Below are positions 44,596-53,148 of a stretch of DNA of 64,000 bases, in pieces (position 1 is the first letter of the stretch; each line of letters begins with the position of its first letter). The DNA is from Nocardioides albus. Lineage in GTDB: Bacteria; Actinomycetota; Actinomycetes; Propionibacteriales; Nocardioidaceae. The position numbers and the translations under genes are program-made. The DNA lies in NCBI RefSeq assembly GCF_014648255.1, contig NZ_BMQT01000011.1, forward strand, positions 62,001 through 126,000, read 5' to 3'. The notes under the pieces were generated by a model. That model ran no database searches. It was not told the origin of the DNA and worked only from the letters and a program-made list of their open reading frames with translations.

Positions 44596-45876
44596 ATGAC
44601 CACCACTCGTCGTGTCGCCATCGTGGGCGGCAACCGTATTCCCTTCGCCCGCTCCAACGGTGCGTACGCGACCGCGTCCAACCAAGAGATGTTCACCGCC
44701 GTCCTCGACGGGCTCGCGGCTCGCTTCGGTCTCGAGGGCGAGCGCATCGGTGAGGTCGCCTCCGGCGCCGTGCTGAAGCACTCGCGTGACTTCAATCTGA
44801 CCCGCGAGTCCGTGCTCGGCTCGAAGCTCGCGCCCGAGACGGCGGCCGTCGACCTCCAGCAGGCCTGCGGCACCGGCCTCCAGGCGGCGACCTACATCGC
44901 CAACAAGATCGCGCTCGGCCAGATCGACTCCGGCATCGCCGGCGGGACCGACACCACCTCGGATGCGCCGATCGCGCTGGGCGAGAAGCTCCGCAAGATC
45001 CTGCTCGAGGCCAACCGCGCCAAGACCAACGTCGACCGCGTCAAGGCGTTCGCCAAGCTCCGCCCGGCCGACGTCATCCCCAACATCCCGGCCAATGTTG
45101 AGCCGCGCACCAAGCTCTCCATGGGCGAGCACGCCGCACTCACCGCGCAGGAGTGGGGCATCACCCGCGAGGCCCAGGACGAGCTGGCTGCCGCGTCCCA
45201 CCAGAAGCTCGGCGCTGCGTACGAGGCCGGCTGGTTCGAGGACCAGATCACCCCGTTCCGCGGGCTGGAGAAGGACAACAACCTCCGCCCCGGCTCGACC
45301 GTGGAGAAGCTCGCGACGCTCAAGCCCGTCTTCGGGGTCAAGGGCGAGAACCCGACCATGACGGCCGGCAACTCGACGCCGCTGACCGACGGTGCCTCCG
45401 CCGTGCTGTTCGCGAGCGAGGAGTGGGCCCTGGCGAAGAACCTCCCCGTCCTGGCCTACTTCGTCGACGCCGAGGTCGCCGCGGTCGACTACGTCGCCGG
45501 TGGCGAGGGCCTCCTGATGGCGCCCGCGTACGCCGTCCCGCGCCTCCTTGCCCGCAACGGCCTGACCTTCGACGACTTCGACTTCTTCGAGATCCACGAG
45601 GCCTTCGCCTCCCAGGTGCTCTCCACCCTGGCCGCCTGGGAGTCCCCGGACTTCTGCAAGGACAAGCTCGGCCTCGACGCCCCGCTGGGTTCGGTCCCGC
45701 GCGAGAAGCTCAACGTCAAGGGCTCTAGCCTCGCTGCCGGCCACCCCTTCGCCGCCACCGGCGGCCGGATCATCAACAACCTGGCCAAGCTGCTCGACGA
45801 GAAGGGATCTGGCCGCGGCCTCATCTCCATCTGCGCCGCCGGCGGCCAGGGCGTAGTCGCCATCCTGGAGAAGTAG
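44596..45876 (+). CDS. fadA2: Acetyl-CoA acetyltransferase / 3-ketoacyl-CoA thiolase (FadA2-like)
   Basis: The product is 426 residues. The nucleophile is Cys91 in QQACGTGLQAATYIA; EIHEAFASQVL, SLAAGHPFAATGGR and the second cysteine in SICAAGGQG complete the site. The extra central length against ordinary thiolases matches FadA2/FadI-type enzymes. It is divergent from fabG4-MaoC, giving a reductase-dehydratase-thiolase set for a full acyl-CoA cycle. A strong terminator and a 21-bp-phased array follow. Confidence 0.93.
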   Translation: MTTTRRVAIVGGNRIPFARSNGAYATASNQEMFTAVLDGLAARFGLEGERIGEVASGAVLKHSRDFNLTRESVLGSKLAPETAAVDLQQACGTGLQAATYIANKIALGQIDSGIAGGTDTTSDAPIALGEKLRKILLEANRAKTNVDRVKAFAKLRPADVIPNIPANVEPRTKLSMGEHAALTAQEWGITREAQDELAAASHQKLGAAYEAGWFEDQITPFRGLEKDNNLRPGSTVEKLATLKPVFGVKGENPTMTAGNSTPLTDGASAVLFASEEWALAKNLPVLAYFVDAEVAAVDYVAGGEGLLMAPAYAVPRLLARNGLTFDDFDFFEIHEAFASQVLSTLAAWESPDFCKDKLGLDAPLGSVPREKLNVKGSSLAAGHPFAATGGRIINNLAKLLDEKGSGRGLISICAAGGQGVVAILEK

Positions 45877-45893
45877 ACCCAGGAGAACGTACG

Positions 45894-45919
45894 CGGCGCC
45901 CGGCTGATGCCGGGCGCCG
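45894..45919 (+). terminator. Terminator of fadA2
   Basis: A perfect 11-bp stem (cggcgcccggc / gccgggcgccg) with a tgat loop is followed by ttgtcattt, closer to a classical intrinsic terminator than the others here. Confidence 0.85.
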
Positions 45920-45932
45920 TTGTCATTTCGCC

Positions 45933-46018
45933 GAGACGTCACTGCGGTCGGTCGAGACGTCAGTTAGGTCGGTCGAGACGTCATCGCGTGACGTGTCGGG
46001 CGACGGGGGTGACGTCTC
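45933..46018. repeat. 21-bp-phased palindromic array (family P21)
   Basis: gagacgtca occurs directly at 45933, 45954 and 45975, exactly 21 bp apart. Inverted copies end at 45997 (one mismatch) and 46018, again 21 bp apart, symmetric about position 45986. The outer 12-bp arms (45931-45942 and 46009-46020) are perfect inverted repeats. It fills the space between the fadA2 terminator and the end of the tetR gene. Confidence 0.88.
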
Positions 46019-46026
46019 GGCTGCGG

Positions 46027-46740
46027 TTACTTTGCGGTGAGGGCGAGGGCGGAGGTGACCAGGAAGTCGCGGACCTGGTCGGGGGAGACGGAGCCGACGG
46101 TGGGTACGCCGGGGGCGGACTCGGAGACCAGGATGCCGACGCGGGCGAGCTGGAGGGCGCCCAGGCCGGAGGCGTAGAGCGTGTTGGCGAGCAGGTTGGC
46201 GTCCTTGACGTGGAGCTCGCCGGAGGCGGCGCCGTCCTCGAGGACCTTGGTGAGGATGGTGAGGCAGCCGTTCATCGCCCGTCCGAGTCGGAAGAGGGCG
46301 CTCTCGGAGAGCTCGTCGAGCAGGTCGGAGCCGCTGCGGCGCATCAGTGTCTGAGCGCAGTCGACGAACGCGGGATACTCGATCCCGTAGTCGACGAATG
46401 CGCCGACGACGTCGCGGACGACGTCGGTGGGGGCGCTGTCTCCTTCGGTCGCGACCAGCATCCGCTCACGGAGCTCGTCGAGATAGCCGACCAGGGTCAG
46501 CGCGAAGATCTCGTCCTTGCCGGTGAAGTGCCGGTAGACGATGGCCCGGTTGATGCCGACGGCCTTGGCGATGTCCTCGATCTGCGCATCGCTGACCCCG
46601 CGCTCGTCGAAGAGTCTACGGGTGGCCGTGACGATGTCTGCCTCGCGTGCACGGCGGCGGGCGGCGGCGGCCGACCGGCGGCCGTCGGGCGCAGATCCGT
46701 GGGCTGACGCGGCGTCAGAGATGGTTGGTCGGATGCTCAC
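46027..46740 (-). CDS. TetR-family regulator
   Basis: From GTG 46740 (SIRPTISDAASAHG) the product is 237 residues. The HTH reads IEDIAKAVGINRAIVYRHFTGKDEIF at about 55-80 (given here as two joined parts, IEDIAKAVGINR and AIVYRHFTGKDEIF). The C-terminal ligand domain is helical. A 19-bp perfect dyad lies just upstream, so it is probably autoregulated. The convergent fadA2 and nearby fabG4 suggest control of lipid catabolism, but that is inference from position. Confidence 0.9.
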   Translation of the reverse strand: MSIRPTISDAASAHGSAPDGRRSAAAARRRAREADIVTATRRLFDERGVSDAQIEDIAKAVGINRAIVYRHFTGKDEIFALTLVGYLDELRERMLVATEGDSAPTDVVRDVVGAFVDYGIEYPAFVDCAQTLMRRSGSDLLDELSESALFRLGRAMNGCLTILTKVLEDGAASGELHVKDANLLANTLYASGLGALQLARVGILVSESAPGVPTVGSVSPDQVRDFLVTSALALTAK

Positions 46741-46758
46741 AAGCACACTGTACGCGGT

Positions 46759-46777
46759 GTGCAACTCGGAGTTGCAC
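46759..46777. promoter_or_regulatory. Probable TetR autoregulatory operator
   Basis: gtgcaactc-g-gagttgcac is a perfect 9-bp inverted repeat with a single central base, 18 bp upstream of the TetR start and between it and the ligase stop. Size and position fit a TetR dimer site. Confidence 0.7.
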
Positions 46778-46821
46778 CACGAGTGCGCGTCATCACACAC
46801 CCGGTCGACGTCCCGATCAGG

Positions 46822-48327
46822 CTAGGCGAGGAACTGCTGCACCGTCGCGAGGGTGTCGGCCTCGGCGGCGGTCTTGTCGTCGCGGTAACGCACGACGCGG
46901 GCGAACCGCAGCGCGACCCCACCGGGGTAGCGGGTCGAGCGCTGCACCCCGTCGAAGGCGATCTCAACCACCTGCTCGGGCCTGACCTCGACCACCCAGT
47001 CGCCCTGCGGGTCGGTGACGGCGAGCTCGGTGAACCGCTCGGTCTGCCAGGCCAGCATCTGGTCGGTCATCCCTTTGAACGTCTTGCCGATCATCACGAA
47101 GCCGTTCGGACCGCGCGCGCCGAGGTGGATGTTGGAGAGCCAGCCCTTGCGACGCCCCGAGCCCCATTCGACACCGAGCACGACCAGGTCGAGCGTGTGG
47201 ACGGGCTTCACCTTGATCCAGCCTGCGCCGCGCCGCCCTGCCTCCCACGGTAGGCCGACCCCCTTGACGACGACTCCCTCATGGCCGGCGGCGAGCACAT
47301 CGGCGGCGAACCGCTCGGCCTCCTCGGCGTCGACGGTCAGCAACCGCGGGGCCCGGTGCTGCTCGGGGACGATCCGGTCGAGCTCGGCGAGGCGCTGATC
47401 GAGGGCGTGGTCGAGGAGGTCGCGGCCGTCGACATGGAGGATGTCGAAGAAGTACGGAGCCACGACGGTGTCGGAGGACGACCGTGTCGCGGTGCGTGAG
47501 GCGGTCTCCTGGAACGGCCGCGGTCGCCCCTCGGGGCCGAGGGTCAACGCCTCGCCGTCGAGCACGAGCGTCTCGGCCGGCAAGGCGCCGACGATCTCCG
47601 CGACCTCCGGCAGGCGCGCGGTGATGTCCTCCAGGGTGCGCGTCGCGATGCGGACCTCGGAGCCGGACTTGTGGGCCTGGATCCTGATGCCGTCCAGCTT
47701 GGTGTCGACCACGACCGCCTCGCCGAGCTTCGCCATGGCCTCTTCGACCGAGCCGGCCGACGAGGCGAGCATCGGCAGCACCGGACGACCCACGACCAGC
47801 CCGACCTCGGCCAGCGCGTCGGTGCCGTCGAAGGCGAGCCCGGCGACCACGACGGTCGAGCCGGCGAGCATCGCGGCGCGGCGTACGGCTGGCAACGGCA
47901 CCTGCGCCGCGGCCGCCAGCGCCTCCTGGACGAGCGAGTCGAGGGCGCCTTGGCGAACCTCTCCGGTCACCACGCTCCGCAACCAGGCCTGCTCGGCCTC
48001 GGTCGCGGAGCCGAACAGGGTGTCGGTCTCGCGTGCCCGCTCGCTCTGCGACCCGGCGCCGGCCAGTCGGGAGATCCGCTCGAAGGCCTCGTGCACGCCC
48101 GCAACGGTCAACGACGGCTCGGCCGCCGGCGCGGGGAGCGAGGTGAGCGAGCGCCACCCCAGTCCCGTACGCCGCTGCAGCAGCGAACCGCCGAGATAGG
48201 CCGTCACCACCGGGAGCTCGTCGCGCTCTGTCGCGGCGAGGCACTCCGCCAGTGCCGCGACCTTGGCTTTCCGTGACCGGGTGGCGGCAACAGCGTTCGA
48301 GGTGGCGACGACGTCGGCGAGCAGCAT
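46822..48327 (-). CDS. ligB: ATP-dependent DNA ligase (LigB type)
   Basis: From ATG 48327 (MLLADVVATSNAVAATRSRK) the product is 501 residues. An N-terminal helical DNA-binding domain (1 to about 190) precedes the nucleotidyltransferase core with the AMP-accepting lysine in DTKLDGIRIQ. Motif III/IIIa (PYFFDILHVDG), motif IV (HEGVVVKG), motif V (WIKVKP) and an OB domain follow. It seals nicks using ATP as an accessory to the NAD-dependent LigA. The length matches mycobacterial LigB; LigC and LigD are built differently. It stands alone. Confidence 0.93.
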   Translation of the reverse strand: MLLADVVATSNAVAATRSRKAKVAALAECLAATERDELPVVTAYLGGSLLQRRTGLGWRSLTSLPAPAAEPSLTVAGVHEAFERISRLAGAGSQSERARETDTLFGSATEAEQAWLRSVVTGEVRQGALDSLVQEALAAAAQVPLPAVRRAAMLAGSTVVVAGLAFDGTDALAEVGLVVGRPVLPMLASSAGSVEEAMAKLGEAVVVDTKLDGIRIQAHKSGSEVRIATRTLEDITARLPEVAEIVGALPAETLVLDGEALTLGPEGRPRPFQETASRTATRSSSDTVVAPYFFDILHVDGRDLLDHALDQRLAELDRIVPEQHRAPRLLTVDAEEAERFAADVLAAGHEGVVVKGVGLPWEAGRRGAGWIKVKPVHTLDLVVLGVEWGSGRRKGWLSNIHLGARGPNGFVMIGKTFKGMTDQMLAWQTERFTELAVTDPQGDWVVEVRPEQVVEIAFDGVQRSTRYPGGVALRFARVVRYRDDKTAAEADTLATVQQFLA

Positions 48328-48359
48328 GCATCCAGTGAACAACACACCAGCAGGTTGCG

Positions 48360-48944
48360 CTACGCGTTCAGAGGCCGCGCCGGGTCACGCCCGAGCAGGC
48401 GCAGCGCGTCGTTCCAATGGTCATCGCCGCTCGTGGGCAGCGGCGTGGCGAAGACCGGAGTGCCGCTCGGCGAGGAGGCGATCTGGCGCGCCATGTCGTG
48501 GACGTGGGCGACCGTTTCTTCGTTCGGTCGATAGGTGATCCCGAGCGTCGTCGCGACGTCCCAGGCGTGCACGGCGGCGTCGAGCAGCTGCATGCCCAGC
48601 GCTACCGTGACGGTCGGCCGGAAACCGAACTCGGCGAGGTGGATCGTCGTCTCCGGGTCGGCGGCGGCAAACGCGTCGCGGACCCGGGTCGCCGAGTCCT
48701 GCCACCTCTGCGAGAGGTTCTCCGCGCTGACCGCCACGGACGCGTACGAGGTGACCGGGGCATCGCCGTCAGCGACCGCGGCGGCGAAGCCGAGGTTCTG
48801 GCCGACCATGTGGCCGAACAGGTCGGCGAGGTCCCAGCCGTCGCACGGGGTGGGGCGACTCAGGTCGTCGGTCGTGGAGGCGAGGGCGACGGTGTCGTGA
48901 AGGGAGCGGTCATAGGCCGCGAGAAGCGCGTTGAAAGTAAGCAC
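48360..48944 (-). CDS. TIGR03086-family metal-binding protein (DinB/mycothiol-isomerase fold)
   Basis: The product is 194 residues. The family pattern PCDGWDLADLFGHMVGQN is visible at about 32-49, and the later histidine in LDAAVHAWDVATTLG completes a likely metal site. Related proteins include mycothiol-dependent maleylpyruvate isomerase, and most members are uncharacterised. It faces the MarR gene across a 52-bp gap and may be under its control. Confidence 0.87.
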   Translation of the reverse strand: MLTFNALLAAYDRSLHDTVALASTTDDLSRPTPCDGWDLADLFGHMVGQNLGFAAAVADGDAPVTSYASVAVSAENLSQRWQDSATRVRDAFAAADPETTIHLAEFGFRPTVTVALGMQLLDAAVHAWDVATTLGITYRPNEETVAHVHDMARQIASSPSGTPVFATPLPTSGDDHWNDALRLLGRDPARPLNA

Positions 48945-48996
48945 CTGATGATCGTAAGCGTGTGTAGATGATCCGTCGAGCGGTTAGGATTCTGCG

Positions 48997-49413
48997 GTGG
49001 ATCGACCCGAGCTCGGCTTCCTGCTGTCCCGTCTGATGCGCGAGGTGATGGCTCGCGAGAAGCCGATCCTCGATGCCGCGGGGCTGGAGATGTGGGACTA
49101 CGCGGTGCTCACCGCGCTGGCCGAGTCGGACGCGCCGACCCAGGCCCAGCTCGCCGCGTCGACCGGCCGCGACAAGACCCGTCTGATCGGCAACCTGGAC
49201 CGGCTCGAGGCTCGGGGCATGGTGGCTCGTGAGCCCGACCCGGCCGACCGTCGCAACCGGATCGTGTCCCTGACCTCCGTCGGGGCCAAGGTGCTCCGCG
49301 GCTGCCGCGATGCCATCGAGGCCATGGAGGCCGAGCTGCTGGCCGATCTCGACCCGGCAGACAGGGCCGCGTTCGAGCGCGCGCTCACGGCTCTCGCCGA
49401 GCGCAGCCGATGA
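48997..49413 (+). CDS. MarR-family regulator
   Basis: The product is 138 residues from GTG 48997. The winged helix shows PTQAQLAASTGRDKTRLIGN (about 47-66) and the wing REPDPADRRNRIVSLT, both typical of MarR. It overlaps the serine hydrolase gene by 4 bp (ATGA) and is divergent from the TIGR03086 gene, so it probably regulates one or both in response to a small phenolic or similar ligand. Confidence 0.92.
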   Translation: MDRPELGFLLSRLMREVMAREKPILDAAGLEMWDYAVLTALAESDAPTQAQLAASTGRDKTRLIGNLDRLEARGMVAREPDPADRRNRIVSLTSVGAKVLRGCRDAIEAMEAELLADLDPADRAAFERALTALAERSR

Positions 49414-50813
49414 ACGCTCTCCCCGGCGCCCTCGCAGCCACCCGCACCTGGCTCCAGGGCGAACTCCCGGCTCTCCTGAGGAGGCGTCGGGTGCCCGCGG
49501 CGGCGGTCGGAGTCCTCCAGGACGGCCACGTCGTAGACCATGCGAGCGGAGTCCTCAACCTCGACACCGGCGTGGAGGCGACGACAGACTCGCTGTTCCA
49601 GGTCGGCTCGATCACCAAGCTGTGGACCACCGACCTGGTGATGCAGCTCATCGACGAGGGCAGGGTCAGCCTCGACGACGAGATCAGCCGCCACCTGCCG
49701 ACCTTCCGGATCGCCGACGAGGAGGCGACCCGGACGATCACCGTCCGTCACCTGCTCTCCCACACGGCCGGCTTCGAGGGCGACGTCTTCACCGACCACG
49801 GGCCCGGCGATGACGCGGTCGAGCGGTTCGTGGCCGCGATGGGCGACCTCCCGCAGACCTTCGCGCCGGGGGAGCGATTCTCCTACTCCAACACCGGCTT
49901 CGCGGTGCTCGGGCGTCTGGTCGAGGTGCTGCGTGGCACCACCTGGGACCGGGCGCTGCAGGACCGGCTCGCCGCGCCGATGGGGCTCACCCATGTCGCC
50001 ACCACCGCCTACGACGCAATCAGGTTCCGCACCGCGATGGGCCACATCGACCCCGGCCCCGACCATGTCCTCCGCCCGGGGCCGGCGTGGGGGATGGCCC
50101 GTGCCAGCGGTCCGGTCGGCGCGATGCTCTCCATGCGCGTACGCGATCTGCTCGGCTTCGCCGCGATGCACCTGGACGGCGGGACCGCCGCCGACGGCAC
50201 TCGGGTGGTCTCCTCGACCTCCTGCGCGGAGGTGCTCACGCGACAGGTCGACCACCCGGCATCGATGCGCTCCGAGGCGCGCGGCCTGGGCTGGTCCCTG
50301 GACGACACCAGCCAGGGGATCGTCGGCCACGACGGCCAGACGATCGGGCAGTCGGCCTTCTTCCGGATGGTGCCTGAGCATGACCTGGCGGTCGCGCTGC
50401 TCACCAACGGAGGCGACACCTACGGGCTCTACCACGACATCCTCGGTCATCTGCTCGACGATCTCGCCGGCGTCCGGGTCGCAGCCGATCCGGTGCCCCC
50501 GCGACAGCACCCGTCCGGCTTCGACGCCGACCGGCTGCTCGGCACCTACCGTGCCCGGATCGTCGACTGGACGCTGCGCCGACACCCCGACGGCCGGCTG
50601 TGGGTCGAGGAGGTCCCGGGCCCCGAGGCCGCCGCGGCCGGCGACGAGCCGGTGCGCTACGAGGTGCTCCCGTACGCCGCCGACCAGGTCGTCACCGCAG
50701 ACGCCCTGCACGGAGCGCACCATGTCTTCGGGTTCGCCGGCCGCGACGAGACCGGTCGGGCGACCCATCTGACGACCAGCCGGGTCATCCCGCGGGCTAG
50801 CCTCGAGGCATGA
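49410..50813 (+). CDS. Serine hydrolase of the class C beta-lactamase family
   Basis: The product is 467 residues. The active site shows Ser67 and Lys70 in VGSITKLW, then Tyr159 and Asn161 in YSNTGF, and HDGQTIGQ in place of the KTG motif. The beta-lactamase fold spans about 10-370; a C-terminal beta domain follows. There is no obvious signal peptide, so it probably works in the cytoplasm as an esterase or peptidase rather than as a beta-lactamase. It is cotranscribed with the MarR gene. Confidence 0.9.
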   Translation: MNALPGALAATRTWLQGELPALLRRRRVPAAAVGVLQDGHVVDHASGVLNLDTGVEATTDSLFQVGSITKLWTTDLVMQLIDEGRVSLDDEISRHLPTFRIADEEATRTITVRHLLSHTAGFEGDVFTDHGPGDDAVERFVAAMGDLPQTFAPGERFSYSNTGFAVLGRLVEVLRGTTWDRALQDRLAAPMGLTHVATTAYDAIRFRTAMGHIDPGPDHVLRPGPAWGMARASGPVGAMLSMRVRDLLGFAAMHLDGGTAADGTRVVSSTSCAEVLTRQVDHPASMRSEARGLGWSLDDTSQGIVGHDGQTIGQSAFFRMVPEHDLAVALLTNGGDTYGLYHDILGHLLDDLAGVRVAADPVPPRQHPSGFDADRLLGTYRARIVDWTLRRHPDGRLWVEEVPGPEAAAAGDEPVRYEVLPYAADQVVTADALHGAHHVFGFAGRDETGRATHLTTSRVIPRASLEA

Positions 50814-50828
50814 GCACCATGAATGCTC

Positions 50829-50906
50829 ACCGAGGTAACTCGGTGGCGCCCCGCCTACTGCGGGGAGTTCCGCGAAGGAAGCGACGGTTCACCAAGCTAC
50901 CTCGGT
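50829..50906. repeat. Hairpin-rich 78-bp element with 9-bp terminal inverted repeats
   Basis: accgaggta (50829-50837) and tacctcggt (50898-50906) are perfect terminal inverted repeats, and 11 of 13 bases match when extended inward. Inside are three perfect hairpins: caccgag/ctcggtg (50828-50845), ccccgc/gcgggg (50849-50865) and ttcc/ggaa (50868-50880). It lies between the serine hydrolase and glycosylase genes. It resembles a very small MITE or a terminator cluster. Confidence 0.65.
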
Positions 50907-50922
50907 CGGCGGCCGCCGCCGC

Positions 50923-51828
50923 ATGAGCGCGCAGCGGACGGTTCGCCCCGGCTACGCCGTCGGCCTCGCCTCGATGCTGCGCCCGCTTCGCCGCGGGCCT
51001 GGCGACCCGACGTACAAGATCATTGGCGAGGACCACTGGCGAGCCGTGCGTACGCCGCAGGGTCCTGCCACGCTCAGGCTGCACCAGCGTGCCACCGAGG
51101 TCGAGGCTGAGGCGTGGGGAGAGGGCGCGGAGTGGGCACTGACCCATGTACCGGCCCTTCTCGGCGCGGACGACCGCCCGGAGGAGTTCCACACCGACGA
51201 CCCGGTGCTGATGACGCTGATGGAGCGCTTCGAGGTGCCTCGCCTCGGGCGGACCGGGCTGGTGATGGAGGCGCTGGTGCCCGCGATCATCGAGCAGAAG
51301 GTGACCAGCACGGAGGCGTTCCGTGGCTTCGGCAACCTGGTCAGGCGATTCGGCGAGCTCGCTCCTGGGCCGGGGGCCGACCACGGGCTGCGCCTGCAGC
51401 CGTCACCGGAGCGGCTCCGGACGGTCCCGAGCTGGGAGTGGCTGCGTCTGCCGGTGGACCACGCCCGATCCAAGACCGTTCTCCAGGCGGCGCGCGTCGC
51501 GCCGGCCATCGAGCGGACTGCCGGCCTGCCTGGCGAGGAGGTCGAGCGGCGGCTCACCACCATCCCGGGGATAGGGGAGTGGACCGTCGCCGAGGTGCGC
51601 CAGCGGGCGCTCGGCGATCCCGACGCGGTCAGCTTCGGCGACTACCACGTCGCCAAGGACGTCGGCTGGGCGCTGACCAACAAGGCGTGGGACGACGAAC
51701 AGCTTCGCGACTATCTGGAGCGGTTTCGGCCGCATCGTGCTCGTGTCGTCGCGCTCATCTACCGGGGTGCTGGGACACGGCCTCGGCGGGGGCCGCGGAT
51801 GTCGCCGCGGACGCATCTGCCTCGCTGA
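50923..51828 (+). CDS. HhH-GPD DNA glycosylase (AlkA-like)
   Basis: The product is 301 residues. The helix-hairpin-helix reads TIPGIGEWTVAEVRQRALGD (about 211-230), followed by SFGDYH, where the Asp is at the catalytic position of AlkA-type enzymes. The preceding EALVPAIIEQKVTSTEAFRG is also typical. It should remove alkylated purines in base-excision repair. The C terminus (TRPRRGPRMSPRTHLPR) is basic and unstructured. The gene has its own weak context, with no ada or ogt neighbour. Confidence 0.88.
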   Translation: MSAQRTVRPGYAVGLASMLRPLRRGPGDPTYKIIGEDHWRAVRTPQGPATLRLHQRATEVEAEAWGEGAEWALTHVPALLGADDRPEEFHTDDPVLMTLMERFEVPRLGRTGLVMEALVPAIIEQKVTSTEAFRGFGNLVRRFGELAPGPGADHGLRLQPSPERLRTVPSWEWLRLPVDHARSKTVLQAARVAPAIERTAGLPGEEVERRLTTIPGIGEWTVAEVRQRALGDPDAVSFGDYHVAKDVGWALTNKAWDDEQLRDYLERFRPHRARVVALIYRGAGTRPRRGPRMSPRTHLPR

Positions 51829-51843
51829 GTTGCCGATCTGACT

Positions 51844-51854
51844 GCCGAGTCGGC
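51844..51854. repeat. Single degenerate P31 core
   Basis: gccgagtcggc lies in the 45-bp gap between the convergent glycosylase and cardiolipin synthase genes. It carries the gagtcggc octamer of the arrays at 4305 and 38750 as a single copy, again at gene 3' ends. Confidence 0.4.
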
Positions 51855-51873
51855 GGGCCTCGGGGTCAGGGTT

Positions 51874-53148
51874 TCACAGGAGGGGGCGCAGCGGAGTGAG
51901 GACGAGCTCGGTGAACTTGCGGTGGATGTCGCGCGCGGCCCACTCGTCGGAGGTCAGCTCGAGCGCGTTGGACTCGTCGCGGGAGAAGATCTCCTCCATC
52001 TGCTTGGCGACGTCGCGGTCGAAGATCTCCAGGTTGATCTCGTAGTTTCCGGTCAGGGAGAGCCGGTCGATGTTGGCGGTGCCGACGGTCGACCAGAAGC
52101 CGTCGACGGTGGCGGTCTTGGCGTGGATCATCGCGTCCTTGAACCGCAGGATCCGCACGCCTGAGTCGAGGAGCTGGGAGAAGTAGCCTCGGGAGATCCA
52201 GTCGACGACGATGTGGTTCGACTTGAGCGGCAGCAGGATGCGTACGTCGACACCGCGCCGTGCCGCGGCCTTGAGCGCGTCCACGAAGTCCTCGTCGGGG
52301 ACGAAGTAGGCGGTGGTCAGATAGATGTTGCGCGAGGCCCGGTTGATCGCTTCCAGATACATCGACCGGATCGGGAACATCCAGAGTCGAGGCACGTTGC
52401 GGTGGAACCGGAGATCGGGGTCCCAGGAGGGGGCCGTCTCGATGAGCAGCGGGCCTTCCTCTGCGGTCCGGCGCGACAGCGGGTGCGGCCGGCGCCGGTT
52501 GAGGTTCCAGAAGTCTGCGAACGCACGGCGTAGGTCCCACACCCCGGGGCCGGTGATGCGCACGTGCGTGTCGCGCCACTCGGTGGCGTACGCATCCCCG
52601 ATGTTGTAGCCGCCGACGAACCCGACGGTGTCGTCGACGACCAGGATCTTGCGGTGGTCCCGGCCGTAGCGGGAGAGGTCGAAGAAGCGCCAGCCTGCTG
52701 CGTAGGTGGGGTAGCGCAGGACGTGCATCCCGGGTGGGAAGCGCTTGAAGCGGGCCGGCACCACGAGGTTGGCGAGCTCGTCGTAGATGCAGTAGACCTC
52801 GACCCCGCGTTCTGTTGCCGCGGCCAGCGCCTGCTTGAACCGCTGGCCGACCTCGTCACCCTTCCAGATGTACGTCTCGAGGAGGACCTGCTTCTTGGCG
52901 CCGTCGATCGCGGCGATCATGTCCTCATAGAGGTCGTTGCCGAACGTGTAGGTCGTCACGGTGCCGTCGCCGACGCTGTTGGTCAGCGGCGGTGTCACCG
53001 GGAACGGCTTGGCCCGCCTGCCGTGCTTCCCGCGGCTGCGGTAGGCGTCGACGAGGCTCATCACGACGGCGAGCGCCACCGGCACGCCGAAGACGACGAG
53101 GAGCAGGCGGCGTAGGAACCTCACGACGCCCCCCGGCGACAGTCTCAT
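51874..53148 (-). CDS. Cardiolipin synthase-like phospholipase D protein
   Basis: From ATG 53148 (MRLSPGGVVRFLRRLL) the product is 424 residues. One N-terminal membrane helix (about 9-32) anchors it. Two phospholipase D motifs are complete: RDHRKILVVDDTVGFVGG in the first half and IHAKTATVDGFWSTVGTANI in the second. The enzyme joins phosphatidyl groups to make cardiolipin at the membrane. An alternative start at 53187 would add 13 residues. It is divergent from the mce operon. Confidence 0.9.
   Translation of the reverse strand: MRLSPGGVVRFLRRLLLVVFGVPVALAVVMSLVDAYRSRGKHGRRAKPFPVTPPLTNSVGDGTVTTYTFGNDLYEDMIAAIDGAKKQVLLETYIWKGDEVGQRFKQALAAATERGVEVYCIYDELANLVVPARFKRFPPGMHVLRYPTYAAGWRFFDLSRYGRDHRKILVVDDTVGFVGGYNIGDAYATEWRDTHVRITGPGVWDLRRAFADFWNLNRRRPHPLSRRTAEEGPLLIETAPSWDPDLRFHRNVPRLWMFPIRSMYLEAINRASRNIYLTTAYFVPDEDFVDALKAAARRGVDVRILLPLKSNHIVVDWISRGYFSQLLDSGVRILRFKDAMIHAKTATVDGFWSTVGTANIDRLSLTGNYEINLEIFDRDVAKQMEEIFSRDESNALELTSDEWAARDIHRKFTELVLTPLRPLL

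Noticed and set aside
45933..46018. Possible CRISPR array
   Set aside because: Units are 9 bp at 21-bp period, spacers are not unique-length inserts, orientation reverses in the middle and there are no cas genes.
49410..50813. Antibiotic-resistance beta-lactamase
   Set aside because: SxxK and YxN are present but there is no signal peptide and no KTG motif; the family is mostly esterases and peptidases.
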